Assembly: GCF_000745975.1 (NCBI RefSeq)
Contig: NZ_JQKJ01000002.1
Span: forward strand, 248,001 to 312,000
DNA: 64,000 nucleotides
From: Desulfobacter vibrioformis DSM 8776
GTDB taxonomy: Bacteria; Desulfobacterota; Desulfobacteria; Desulfobacterales; Desulfobacteraceae
Reading direction: 5' to 3'
Under the pieces are notes generated by a model that saw nothing but the letters and a program-made list of their open reading frames with translations, made no database searches and was not told where the DNA came from. Both the position numbers and the translations under genes were made by a program. Shown in pieces: positions 9,517 to 17,663 of this stretch. Each line of letters begins with the position of its first letter. Positions within the stretch are counted from its first letter, which is position 1.

Positions 9517-10128
9517 TTACGCTTCGCAGTGAAAAATGTTAAATGCCCTGTAGTACTTGTCGTCATGAAGCTTTCCGAAAAGATCAAGAGAAGCCCTGGA
9601 CTCAAGTGTATGGGTAAAGGCCCCTGGAAAAAACATGACCGTTGGCTTTTCTTTGGCAGTACTCTGCAAATTATTCAAAACATTGTGCGAACGGATGTAG
9701 GGAAACACCTCGCCGACTCCGGCAAGAAAAAGAACATCGAAATCCTCGTCTGCCAGCTTGGCTGCTATAGCCGGGACAAGATGTGTCTCAGGATCAAGTA
9801 CGCCTTGCAGCAACTCTTTGAGCTGATCTTTGGAGACAGATGCCTCAATTTCAAGAACTTGATTCCAGATATTTCGTTCTTTCAGTATTTCTATTGAGAG
9901 ATCATAGAGATTGATCTGCAAAATTCGAATGCCGGTCTGTTCAAGGCGATTAACCAGTTTATGACGGAGACGTTCCATGTCAACGGATTCTTCCGGTTTA
10001 AAAGGACATATGAAGAACGGCACTTCATTTCCAAGACCGTGATTTTTCAAAAAGCGCTGCCCTGAAATCACTGCATAGAGGTGCTGAAATTTGTCTTGCA
10101 TTGACATTTTAATAATATCCGCTGTCAC
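9517..10128 (-). CDS. brxB: BREX protein BrxB (DUF1788)
   Basis: The protein is 203 aa, the expected size for BrxB, a small conserved BREX component of unclear biochemistry. It matches the family in the N-terminal region and in the C-terminal DLFGKLHDDKYYRAFNI motif. The longest frame starts with GTG at 10128, directly after the brxA stop; an internal ATG at 10107 (MSMQDKFQHL) is an equally credible start, and neither has a clearly better ribosome binding site. It lies between brxA and brxC as in type 1 BREX. Confidence 0.93.
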   Translation of the reverse strand: MTADIIKMSMQDKFQHLYAVISGQRFLKNHGLGNEVPFFICPFKPEESVDMERLRHKLVNRLEQTGIRILQINLYDLSIEILKERNIWNQVLEIEASVSKDQLKELLQGVLDPETHLVPAIAAKLADEDFDVLFLAGVGEVFPYIRSHNVLNNLQSTAKEKPTVMFFPGAFTHTLESRASLDLFGKLHDDKYYRAFNIFHCEA

Positions 10129-10740
10129 TTAAGTCACTTCCTTGGGATCGAATTCAAACATCGGAAAGCATAAGACATCGCAATGTCCTTCTTGGCAGAG
10201 AATCTCCAAAAGTTGTGGGCTAAGCATGGCCGCGTTTATCATGTTGCCGGCGGTCAAAAGATCTGCCTGGCGAAGTATCCTGAACAGGATCTGCCTCAAT
10301 TTCCTTCGTGTTGCTGGAGATATCTGTTCAAGCTCCAAGTGCCATTCTGATTTTCGATTAAAGAAGGCGTCAAAATCCTCATGGGTTATATCGGTTTTGA
10401 GTGAGAGAAAGCGCTCTCGAAGAACCTCAATGGCAAAATCAGCGATGAATCTATATCGCCGGCAAACGGCAAGCCACAGGAGATAGCCTTGTTCTTGATG
10501 GCCTCCTTGATTAAGGAATTCAAGTTCGACTATACTAAGCAGCTTAAGCCGGGAAACCACCTCGCTGCAAACCCGTTTAAGGGTATTTTGTGTCCTTGCC
10601 TGCAGCAAATTCTCTTCGACCACCTTGTTTCGGACAGAGTTCCAGTCTCCTAAATCAAGATACAGCTTGGTCAGGTTCACCGACTCTCTGTGAAAAAGAC
10701 CACCTGTTGTAAATGACATGCTGTATCTATTGTCACGCAT
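10129..10740 (-). CDS. brxA: BREX protein BrxA (DUF1819)
   Basis: This 203-aa protein shows the BrxA N-terminal signature YSMSFTTGGLFHRES and is rich in helices and basic residues. BrxA proteins are small helical DNA-binding proteins at the head of type 1 BREX operons. Here the gene starts 6 bases after the small HTH gene, and its stop abuts the start of brxB, so it is the first core BREX gene of the transcript. Confidence 0.93.
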   Translation of the reverse strand: MRDNRYSMSFTTGGLFHRESVNLTKLYLDLGDWNSVRNKVVEENLLQARTQNTLKRVCSEVVSRLKLLSIVELEFLNQGGHQEQGYLLWLAVCRRYRFIADFAIEVLRERFLSLKTDITHEDFDAFFNRKSEWHLELEQISPATRRKLRQILFRILRQADLLTAGNMINAAMLSPQLLEILCQEGHCDVLCFPMFEFDPKEVT

Positions 10741-10746
10741 TACTTT

Positions 10747-10950
10747 TCAAGATTCCTTTTTGTTATGTTCGGCAGCACCACCAGCCTTCACCCACTCGTC
10801 CACGTCATCTCTCTTGAACTTCCATAGACGCCCCATACGATGTGCTGGCATTTCATTTTTATCAATCCATTTGTATACGGTGTCATTGCTGACCCCTAAA
10901 TACGTGCAAATCTCATTTATCGATAACCAACGGTCTTCCATCTCAGTCAT
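10747..10950 (-). CDS. Small HTH (excisionase-type, HTH_17) DNA-binding protein, likely BREX regulator
   Basis: A 67-aa protein that is essentially one winged helix-turn-helix of the AlpA/Xis/MerR-like type: LSINEICTYLGVSNDTVYKW is the HTH and HRMGRLWKFKRDDVDEW the wing and last helix. The ATG at 10950 has an AGGGG ribosome binding site 8-9 nt upstream. It is the first gene of the BREX transcript, 6 bases before brxA, where other BREX loci carry the WYL repressor BrxR; this protein is unrelated to BrxR. Such proteins act either as recombination directionality factors or as transcription factors. No integrase is visible nearby, so a regulator is the better guess. The phased repeats at 11066-11093 may be its sites. 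Confidence 0.85.
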   Translation of the reverse strand: MTEMEDRWLSINEICTYLGVSNDTVYKWIDKNEMPAHRMGRLWKFKRDDVDEWVKAGGAAEHNKKES

Positions 10951-11065
10951 TTTTCAAGCCCCTGATAGAAGGTTGAGTTTAAGCCCTGTAATTATTAAAT
11001 GAAAACATAGAGGATACCATTTATTCTCTGAATTAAAATTTTAAATTAAGAACCTACCCGATGTC

Positions 11066-11146
11066 AAACGATCTTAACCGATTCAAACCGATTGTACTCT
11101 AAATTTTATCAGCGCTCACATGGGCTGGACAGGAATACAATCGGTT
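11066..11146. promoter_or_regulatory. Phased repeat cluster, probable operator of the BREX operon
   Basis: Three 8-base units, AAACGATC (11066), AACCGATT (11076) and AACCGATT (11086), are spaced exactly 10 bases apart, so they face the same side of the helix. An inverted copy AATCGGTT lies at 11139-11146; with flanks, 11081-11096 and 11136-11150 form an imperfect inverted repeat. The cluster is 116 or more bases upstream of the HTH gene start. Binding by that HTH protein is inferred. Confidence 0.5.
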
Positions 11147-11302
11147 GAATCATCGTTGCTGGAGTAACCCACATTCCCCTTTCTCGAAAATGCCCGAGAG
11201 GGATACGTAAAAATGAGCGTAAAGCCAAGGCAGAGATTTTCCAGCAAATCATTTTAAGATAAAAAAAGGGTGCTTGATCTGATTAGTGGGTTTAGAAAAG
11301 AT

Positions 11303-11328
11303 GACCAACGGACAATAATCCGTTGGTC
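11303..11328. repeat. Perfect 10-bp palindrome with 6-nt loop
   Basis: GACCAACGGA, loop CAATAA, TCCGTTGGTC. No T-run follows on either strand, so it is not a typical intrinsic terminator. Its role is unknown. Confidence 0.6.
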
Positions 11329-11548
11329 TGTGGTGTGCCTGCCTGTGCCTAAATTGTACCCGTCAAGGTCAAATAATTAAAAACAATTCCAAACGAAACC
11401 AAAAGTAGGACGAAAAAACGCTTGATACACAAGGAGTTGAAATTTCAATGCGATGTTGATTACACGCATTGGGGTCTCAAAATCCTCTTTGTCACAGCGT
11501 TGACTTTATCCCATGCAATGATTACTTCCTTTTGTCGATTGCAGGCGG

Positions 11549-11554
11549 TATAAT
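11549..11554 (+). promoter_or_regulatory. Possible -10 box upstream of the lipoprotein gene
   Basis: A perfect TATAAT lies about 90 bases before the lipoprotein ATG. The matching -35 position (TTCCTT, 17-bp spacer) is weak. A hairpin with a T-run (11597-11618) lies between it and the gene, so transcripts might be attenuated. Confidence 0.35.
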
Positions 11555-11574
11555 GGCACGTGTCAAGATACCGG

Positions 11575-11622
11575 AGACAAGAAACAAGAGGGTGAAGCGC
11601 CTTTGGCGCACATTTTTTATGT
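11575..11622 (+). repeat. Dispersed repeat copy A with terminator-like hairpin
   Basis: It contains GACAAGAAACAAGAGGG, then the hairpin GCGCC-TTT-GGCGC (11597-11609) and a run of six T. The same unit recurs inverted at 46575-46644 with a 22-base extra segment, and a related sequence lies at 17293-17325. The hairpin plus T-run would work as an intrinsic terminator on this strand. Confidence 0.65.
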
Positions 11623-11643
11623 ATAAACCCGGGAGAGTGAAAC

Positions 11644-12117
11644 ATGAATATAGTTGGATCAGGAACGAAATTTATTGTTTGCATCATGGCTGCAGCAATG
11701 CTGGCCATGGCAGGGTGCGCGTCATCCAGTTCCAATGTATATACCCATGAACAGGCCATGCAGGCCCAGATCGTGGATACAGGAACTGTGGAATCTGTAA
11801 AATCCGTCATTATCCAGGCCTCAAATCCCCCGGTTGCCGGTGGGGCCATCGGCGGAGTGACCGGCGGTGTGCTCGGCAGCACCATCGGCCAGGGCTCGGG
11901 CCGGCGTGTGGCCACCGTTGCCGGGGCCCTGGCTGGTGCGGCCCTGGGGGCAGTCATTGAAAAGGAAGCCGGAACCAAAGACGGGCTTGAAATTGTTGTT
12001 AATCTTGACAAAGGACGCACCATTGTGGTGGTCCAGGAGGCGGATGTACCAATGTATCCCGGGGACCGGGTGCGGGTGTTGACAGCACCGGACGGCACCA
12101 CCCGGGTATCTAGATAA
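11644..12117 (+). CDS. Glycine-zipper outer-membrane lipoprotein (SlyB/17-kDa antigen-like)
   Basis: A 157-aa exported lipoprotein. A type II signal peptide ends in the lipobox LAMAGC, with the lipidated Cys near residue 26. A double-hairpin glycine zipper (AGGAIGGVTGGVLGSTIGQG, then AGALAGAALGAVI) follows, and then a compact beta domain with VRVLTAPDGTTRV. SlyB/PcP-type proteins sit in the outer membrane inner leaflet and help keep envelope integrity. The start has a GGGAG site upstream. The typA start lies 10 bases past the stop, so the two may be cotranscribed. Confidence 0.85.
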   Translation: MNIVGSGTKFIVCIMAAAMLAMAGCASSSSNVYTHEQAMQAQIVDTGTVESVKSVIIQASNPPVAGGAIGGVTGGVLGSTIGQGSGRRVATVAGALAGAALGAVIEKEAGTKDGLEIVVNLDKGRTIVVVQEADVPMYPGDRVRVLTAPDGTTRVSR

Positions 12118-12126
12118 CAGGAGCGT

Positions 12127-13986
12127 ATGAAAAAAAACAGTGCAGTAAATGATAAATTAAGAAATGTTGCCATCATCGCCCATGTTGACCATGGGAAAAC
12201 CACGCTGGTGGATGCCATGTTTAAACAGAGCGGAATGTTCCGTGAAGGCCAGGAAGTGGATGACCGGCTCATGGACTCCATGGACCTGGAGCGGGAGCGG
12301 GGCATTACCATTGCTGCCAAAAACTGCTCGGTCACCTGCAACGGAGTAAAGATCAATATTATTGACACCCCGGGCCATGCCGATTTCGGCGGTGAGGTGG
12401 AGCGCGCCCTTTCCATGGCGGATTCCGCCATTCTGCTGGTGGATGCCTCTGAAGGGCCTTTGCCCCAGACCCGGTTTGTGCTTAAAAAAACCTTTGAGGC
12501 CGGCCTTCCCGTACTTGTGATCATCAACAAGATTGACCGCAAGGATGCCCGGACCGACGAGGTACTGGACATGGTCTACGACCTGTTTATCGATCTTGGC
12601 GCTACGGATGAGCAGCTGGATTTTACCTATCTCTACGCCATTGGCCGGGACGGGATTGTCAAACGGGAACTGGAAGAAGAGGTGGATAACCTGAAGGTCC
12701 TTTTTGATATTATTGTCAATGAGATGCCCGCGCCGTCCTATGATCCTGACGCCCCTTTCCAGATGCTGGTATCAGACCTCGGCTATTCCGATTACCTGGG
12801 GCGCCTCGCCATTGGCAAGGTATTCAACGGGTCTGCCGCCTCCAATGCGTCTCTGGTGTGTATGAATGAGGACGGCGGCCAGAAACAGCTCAAGGTGTCC
12901 AAACTCCAGTCCTATGACGGCATGACGCTGGTGCCGGTGGATCAGGCAGACACCGGAGATATCGTTGTGCTGGCAGGCATTGAGGATGTAAAAATCGGTG
13001 ATACCATCTGCACCCGGGAAAATCCCCTGGCCCTGCCCAGGATTACAGTGGACGAACCCACGGTGTTCATGCGGTTTGCCATTAACACCTCCCCCTTTGC
13101 CGGCAAAGAGGGTAAAAATGTTCAGTCCAGGAAAATCCGGGAGCGCCTGCTTAAGGAAACCCTGCTCAATGTGGCCATTGAGGTGGAAGAGAGCAGTGAT
13201 GACGACAGCTTTGTGGTCAAGGGCCGCGGTGAACTGCAGCTGGCCATTCTCATTGAAACCATGCGCCGGGAGAATTTTGAAATGTGCGTGGGACGCCCCA
13301 AGGTTATTTACCGCGAAGAGAACGGACAGATCCTGGAGCCCATTGAACACCTGTTCGTGGACTGCGATGAGAATTTCATGGGCGTGGTCACCGAAAAACT
13401 GTCTGTCAGAAAAGGCAAGATGACCAACCTGGTAAACAACGGCAAGGGCCGGGTCCGCCTGGAGTTCTCTATCCCGTCCCGTTCCCTGATCGGGTACCGG
13501 GACGAGTTCATGACCGACACCCGGGGCACGGGCATCCTGAACTCCTATCTGTCCGGGTATGAACCCCATCGCGGGGAGTTTCCCGTGCGCTACACAGGCT
13601 CCATTGTGTGTGACCGCCAGGGTAAGGCCGTGCCCTATGCCCTGTTTAATCTGGAACCCCGGGGAAGGCTGCTGATCACGCCCGGAACACCGGTATACGA
13701 GGGCATGGTCATTGGCGAACACAACCGCCATTCTGATATTGACGTCAATGCCTGCAAGGAAAAGAAGCTGACCAACATGCGGGCTTCGGGCAAAGACGAT
13801 GCCACGATCTGCTCTCCGATTAAACCCATGACCCTTGAACAGGCCATCCATTTTATCAGGGATGATGAAATGGTTGAGGTGACCCCCTTATCCATCCGCA
13901 TCCGCAAGGTGGAACTCAATGCTGCCAAACGGCATATCCTGGCCGGAAAGCTCAAGAAAAAGGATACAGAAGACCTGATACGATAA
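12127..13986 (+). CDS. typA: Ribosome-binding translational GTPase TypA/BipA
   Basis: A 619-aa member of the EF-G-like GTPases that binds the 70S ribosome and assists large-subunit assembly under stress or cold. All G motifs are intact: [10 protein letters not shown] (G1), RERGITI (G2), [14 protein letters not shown] (G3) and NKIDRKDAR (G4). The length and the C-terminal [19 protein letters not shown] region match TypA. An AGGAG site precedes the ATG. It follows the lipoprotein gene closely and is followed after 30 bases by the globin-EAL gene. Confidence 0.97.
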   Translation: MKKNSAVNDKLRNVAIIAHVDHGKTTLVDAMFKQSGMFREGQEVDDRLMDSMDLERERGITIAAKNCSVTCNGVKINIIDTPGHADFGGEVERALSMADSAILLVDASEGPLPQTRFVLKKTFEAGLPVLVIINKIDRKDARTDEVLDMVYDLFIDLGATDEQLDFTYLYAIGRDGIVKRELEEEVDNLKVLFDIIVNEMPAPSYDPDAPFQMLVSDLGYSDYLGRLAIGKVFNGSAASNASLVCMNEDGGQKQLKVSKLQSYDGMTLVPVDQADTGDIVVLAGIEDVKIGDTICTRENPLALPRITVDEPTVFMRFAINTSPFAGKEGKNVQSRKIRERLLKETLLNVAIEVEESSDDDSFVVKGRGELQLAILIETMRRENFEMCVGRPKVIYREENGQILEPIEHLFVDCDENFMGVVTEKLSVRKGKMTNLVNNGKGRVRLEFSIPSRSLIGYRDEFMTDTRGTGILNSYLSGYEPHRGEFPVRYTGSIVCDRQGKAVPYALFNLEPRGRLLITPGTPVYEGMVIGEHNRHSDIDVNACKEKKLTNMRASGKDDATICSPIKPMTLEQAIHFIRDDEMVEVTPLSIRIRKVELNAAKRHILAGKLKKKDTEDLIR

Positions 13987-14016
13987 CGCTGCACAAGCCT
14001 GAAATAAGGTGATGTG

Positions 14017-16098
14017 ATGGATAAAGAGAGCAACAGAACACCCATATGGCTTGAATCCGCCTATGGTCCGGGGGCGGATAAAATGCTTTCCACCCTTGGA
14101 CCGGCCAGGGCACAGATTGCCGGGGCAGTGGATAATTTTTATCACACATTGTTAAAGATTCCTGCCGCAGAAAAAATTCTGGGAAATATCTCCGGCCGGG
14201 AGTTTGACCGGCTGAAAAAATCCCAGGCCGCTTATCTGACCATGATCGTGTCCCCGGGTATCACCGTAGATGAGCATCGCCGAATGGCTTTGAAGATCGG
14301 TTACATGCACTGTTTTGTGGGGGTATCCACAGATCTGCTCACAGAGTCTTCAATCCTTTATGCCGATATTGCAGGTCTTCTGACCTCAGGCGCAGGCGCC
14401 GATGAGGATGCACTTAAACGTTTGATTTCCCGGCGCCTGCAATTTGATGTGATCACACAAATAGAGGCCTATGCGGCAGTCCAGCACACCCGCCTTGACG
14501 TCTATAACCAGGTCAGCCGTCTAAAAGACCCGGAAACCACCCTGGATTTAATGGGAGCCGTGTTGAATCTGCTCATGAATTCGTTTGAAAAGAGCATTTC
14601 CGGCGTGGCCTTTGGCAGCGTGAAGAACGGCACTTACCGCCATATGCTCTCCATGGGGCATGTCCCCTTTGGGCCGGAACATGGCAGTGACACCGGATAC
14701 CCCACAGTTAAAATACCTACAATAGAAGAAGCCTGGTTCAACGAACAGTCGTTTGTGAAAAATCATGTATATGACTGTTCCGAATCATTTGGCAGCCTCA
14801 AAGAAGCCTGCGTCACCAAAGGGATCCGTTCTTTTGGTTTTTTCATGCTCCACGACCTGAAATATGCCCCCAAAGCATATCTGCTTGTGTGCGGAAAATT
14901 CCCCGGATATTTTTCCGACAAATCCATGAGGTATTACTGGAATCACCTGGCAGACGTGATTGGGGGTCATTTTGACATGATTGAACGCTCCCGGGCCAAG
15001 CGGCAAAGCCGCCTGTCCGACGGACTGACGTACCGGCAGCTTCTGGCACGCCAGCGGGTGAATATGTATTACCAGCCGATTATTGATCCTGCCACCGGAT
15101 GTACGGTGAAAGTAGAGGCCCTGGCCCGGCTGGTGGACGGGGAGCGGATTATTTCCCCGGGACTGTTTCTGCCCTCCTTTGGCACAAGTCATCTGCGGGA
15201 CCTGTTTGAGATCGGGTTGGCCCAGGTGCTCGAAAACTTGTCCCGGGTCAGCAAGACGCCGGTGATGTGCAGCATTAATCTGCCGCCCGAGGCCCTGCTG
15301 GATAAAGAGTGGCTTGGGAAACTGCCGGGATATCTTGTGCAGGCAGGCGCGGATCCCCAGCGGGTATGTCTTGAGATCCTTGAATCCTCGCTCCATGATG
15401 ATCCCGGGGTGATGAAACAGTTATTCGCCCTGCGTGAAGCAGGTTACGGCATTTTCCTTGATGATGTGGGGGCCGGCGAATCCTCTCTGTTGCGTCTGGT
15501 GAACCTGCCGGTCTCCGGGATCAAAATAGACCAGAGCTTTGTGCGTTCCTTGCCCCACAGCTTTGAAAATATTGATCTGATTCTCTCCCTGCGGTTTCTG
15601 GCACAGAACCGCGGGCTTGAATGTATTGCCGAAGGTGTTGAAAATATAGATATTGCAGAGACCTTGTTCCATATGAGCAAGGGGCATATTTTTTTCCAGG
15701 GATATGCCTACGCAAAGCCGATGCCCGCTGAAGACCTCGCTGTCTGGCTGGCCCGGTACAACCCGTGTACGCCTGAGCCCAAGAGCCCCCAGACCCTTTA
15801 CGGCTGGTATTCAGGTCATATTGGCAGGCTTTTTTCCATGCGTAATGCCCTGCACACGATTCCCGACCTGATAGATGTGAATCGCCTGCAAACCGCAGAA
15901 TCCTGTCCTTTACATGCAAATATATGCAAGATCGGAGGCCATGCCGAAATTGAAGAAGCCCACCGGCAGTGGCACACCGATTATGCAAAATTTGTCAGAA
16001 AAATTCAGTCCGGTGCCGACCACCAGGCCCTGTGGCAGACACTTGAGGCGTCCAAGCGCAACCTGCAGGTTCTGATTAAAAGCGCCATCAGTAAATAG
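14017..16098 (+). CDS. Globin-coupled sensor with GAF-like and EAL domains (c-di-GMP phosphodiesterase)
   Basis: A 693-aa soluble signalling protein. Residues about 25-165 form a globin-coupled sensor domain; the proximal haem ligand is probably His98 in KIGYMHCFVGV. A GAF-like middle section spans about 175-320. An EAL domain (about 345-590) keeps the catalytic pattern: EAL at 367, CSINLP, LEILESS, DDVGAGESS, IKIDQSFVR, AEGVE and FFQGYAYAKP. It should therefore hydrolyse c-di-GMP under control of an oxygen- or gas-binding haem. No GGDEF domain is present. A C-terminal helical tail with CPLHANICKIGGH and HRQWH resembles a small metal-binding bundle, but I cannot assign it. GTG at 14014 is an alternative start next to the chosen ATG; an AAGG site precedes both. 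Confidence 0.9.
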   Translation: MDKESNRTPIWLESAYGPGADKMLSTLGPARAQIAGAVDNFYHTLLKIPAAEKILGNISGREFDRLKKSQAAYLTMIVSPGITVDEHRRMALKIGYMHCFVGVSTDLLTESSILYADIAGLLTSGAGADEDALKRLISRRLQFDVITQIEAYAAVQHTRLDVYNQVSRLKDPETTLDLMGAVLNLLMNSFEKSISGVAFGSVKNGTYRHMLSMGHVPFGPEHGSDTGYPTVKIPTIEEAWFNEQSFVKNHVYDCSESFGSLKEACVTKGIRSFGFFMLHDLKYAPKAYLLVCGKFPGYFSDKSMRYYWNHLADVIGGHFDMIERSRAKRQSRLSDGLTYRQLLARQRVNMYYQPIIDPATGCTVKVEALARLVDGERIISPGLFLPSFGTSHLRDLFEIGLAQVLENLSRVSKTPVMCSINLPPEALLDKEWLGKLPGYLVQAGADPQRVCLEILESSLHDDPGVMKQLFALREAGYGIFLDDVGAGESSLLRLVNLPVSGIKIDQSFVRSLPHSFENIDLILSLRFLAQNRGLECIAEGVENIDIAETLFHMSKGHIFFQGYAYAKPMPAEDLAVWLARYNPCTPEPKSPQTLYGWYSGHIGRLFSMRNALHTIPDLIDVNRLQTAESCPLHANICKIGGHAEIEEAHRQWHTDYAKFVRKIQSGADHQALWQTLEASKRNLQVLIKSAISK

Positions 16099-16151
16099 TT
16101 CGTGCCTGAACACCGAATTGATACATGTCATAACGAGGAGTAACCTAGCGT

Positions 16152-17234
16152 ATGAAAGACCATCATTTTAAACATCTTTCCCATTTGGGTTGGGCATCCT
16201 GTTTCCAGTCACAGCTGAAAAATATTGACGATAATTCTCTTATCCCGGCCAGGGTGACCGGGGTCAGGAGAAACAGTTTTTTTATCAATGACGGAAAAGG
16301 AGAGCGGACAACAACCCTATCCGGGAAACTTCAACATGAGTGCGGCAGCACATATCCGGTTGTCGGAGACTGGGTTATGACCAGACAAACAGTTATCACC
16401 CGGATATTGTCGCGAAAAAACACCCTGACCCGGGGCGCTTCAGGCATGCGCAGCCGAAAATCAGGCGAGGGCCGGGAGCAGATCATCGCGGCCAATCTTG
16501 ACAGCGTATTTATCGTTACCGGACTTGACCGGGATTTTAATCTGCGCCGCATTGAGCGCTACCTGACCCTGGTCTATAACTGCGGGCTGAATCCGGTAAT
16601 CATCCTGACAAAGGCGGATCTTCACCAGGCTCCCGAACATTTTGTGAACCAGGTGGAAACCATTGCATTCGGCGTTCCCGTACATCTGGTATCTGCTTTG
16701 GATAATTCAGGGCTGTCCGACCTGACGCCCTATCTGGGGCATGGCCGGACCTGTGTCATGGCGGGATCTTCCGGCACAGGCAAATCCACGCTGATCAACC
16801 GGCTGTACGGTAAAACCGTCCAGGCAACCGGCGAGGTCAGTGCCCATGTGGGAAAGGGGACCCACACCACCACGTCCCGGGATCTGATCCTAATGCCCCA
16901 GGGCGGAATGATCATTGACAATCCCGGTATCCGTGAAATCAGTTTCTGGGATATTGACCAGGGTGTTGAATCGACCTTTCCGGAAATAGAAACGCTGGGG
17001 GACGAATGCCGTTTTTCAGACTGCACCCACACCCACGAACCCGGGTGCAGGGTTCTTACCGCCGTCCAGGACGGAGAATTGACCGAAGCCAGGTTGGAAA
17101 ACTACCGCAAAATGAAACGGGAACTGGAATATATTTCCTCCCGGAGAAACAAGAGTGCAGATCGTGTGGAAAAAGAACGGTGGAAAGAGGTGACCATGAA
17201 AATAAAATCCATATCCGCCAAAAAGCCCTTTTAA
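16152..17234 (+). CDS. rsgA: Ribosome small-subunit biogenesis GTPase RsgA
   Basis: The 360-aa protein has the circularly permuted GTPase order of RsgA/YjeQ: an N-terminal OB fold, NKxD-like TKADL first, then the P-loop GSSGTGKSTLINRL, then DNPGIREI, and a C-terminal zinc knuckle DECRFSDCTHTHEPGCRV. It binds the 30S subunit late in assembly and checks maturation. The tail is unusually basic. It has its own GAGGAG site about 10 nt before the ATG and is followed by a long intergenic region. Confidence 0.96.
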   Translation: MKDHHFKHLSHLGWASCFQSQLKNIDDNSLIPARVTGVRRNSFFINDGKGERTTTLSGKLQHECGSTYPVVGDWVMTRQTVITRILSRKNTLTRGASGMRSRKSGEGREQIIAANLDSVFIVTGLDRDFNLRRIERYLTLVYNCGLNPVIILTKADLHQAPEHFVNQVETIAFGVPVHLVSALDNSGLSDLTPYLGHGRTCVMAGSSGTGKSTLINRLYGKTVQATGEVSAHVGKGTHTTTSRDLILMPQGGMIIDNPGIREISFWDIDQGVESTFPEIETLGDECRFSDCTHTHEPGCRVLTAVQDGELTEARLENYRKMKRELEYISSRRNKSADRVEKERWKEVTMKIKSISAKKPF

Positions 17235-17277
17235 TTTGTATTATTTTTTAATTTGATTTTATCCACTCATCAAACCT

Positions 17278-17351
17278 AAGGCGGCAGAGCCGCAGAAACT
17301 AGAGACTGGAAACTAGAAACAAGAAGAAAGGAGTCTAACAATTTCTTGTTT
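17278..17351 (+). repeat. Dispersed repeat copy B, possible rsgA terminator
   Basis: The hairpin GCGGC-AGA-GCCGC (17281-17293) is followed by GAAACTAGAGACTGGAAACT, shared almost exactly with the copy at 46575-46644 (inverted). AAACAAGAA (17317-17325) pairs with TTCTTGTTT (17343-17351), which runs into further T bases and could terminate rsgA transcription. Confidence 0.55.
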
Positions 17352-17437
17352 TTTATGACAGAAGCTCAGGAGTAAGGCACTAAGCGCAAATGCCGAGCCA
17401 CAGTCAACGGTATAGTCAAGTCTCGCCCTCCCCCCCT

Positions 17438-17462
17438 CCCCAAGGCTTGGACAGCCTTGGGG
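17438..17462. repeat. Perfect 10-bp stem-loop CCCCAAGGCT / AGCCTTGGGG
   Basis: The stem has a 5-nt loop (TGGAC) and follows a C-rich tract. There is no downstream T-run, so a terminator role is unsupported. Function unknown. Confidence 0.5.
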
Positions 17463-17560
17463 CCTGAATAAACTCTGATTCTTAAAAAAAATTTAAACCG
17501 TCGTCAAAGTCGTCGCGGTGGCAGTATTCAGGTGCCTGGGGTCGGCATCACGTTCAATCT

Positions 17561-17594
17561 CTTCATAAAATCTTCATTTTCCGTATGACATAAT
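17561..17594 (+). promoter_or_regulatory. Candidate activated promoter of the arn operon
   Basis: CTTCAT at 17561 and 17572 form a direct repeat with 11-base periodicity (6+5), the architecture of PmrA/OmpR-family sites (consensus CTTAAT-N5-CTTAAT). A -10-like CATAAT (17589-17594) lies 11 bases further, about 70 bases before the arnB ATG. No good -35 box exists, as expected for an activator-dependent promoter. Inferred only. Confidence 0.4.
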
Positions 17595-17663
17595 TCCCAG
17601 CCGTAACCGCCTGTGTATATCAGAGCGTCTATTTGGAAAATTTTTGTTAAAAAAAAGGAACAT

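Larger units (their letters stand above)
10951..11643. other. AT-rich divergent intergenic region between BREX and the lipoprotein gene
   Basis: This roughly 690-base stretch has no credible gene. It holds the phased AACCGATT repeats (11066-11146), a perfect palindrome (11303-11328), a TATAAT box (11549) and a dispersed repeat with a GC hairpin and T-run (11575-11622). It marks the right edge of the BREX island, but no attachment site, tRNA or integrase could be seen. Confidence 0.6.
17235..17663. other. Intergenic region between rsgA and the arn operon
   Basis: About 430 bases without a gene. It holds a GCGGC-AGA-GCCGC hairpin with dispersed repeat copy B (17278-17351), a perfect 10-bp stem-loop (17438-17462), C-rich and A-rich tracts, and the candidate arn promoter with direct repeats (17561-17594). 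Confidence 0.6.

Noticed and set aside
10747-10950. Excisionase of an integrated element
   Set aside because: The fold fits, but no integrase, attachment repeat or tRNA target is visible, and the gene is fused into the BREX transcript.
11597-11618. Terminator for the BREX operon
   Set aside because: The T-run is on the plus strand and BREX is transcribed leftward, away from it.
11460-12572. Long open frame on the minus strand, about 370 codons
   Set aside because: It lies antisense to the lipoprotein and typA genes, is Ser/Thr/Pro-rich without domains, and has no ribosome binding site; it is a shadow of high-GC coding sequence.
12772-13851. Minus-strand frame of about 359 codons across typA
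   Set aside because: Fully antisense to a well-conserved GTPase; composition typical of a codon-bias shadow.
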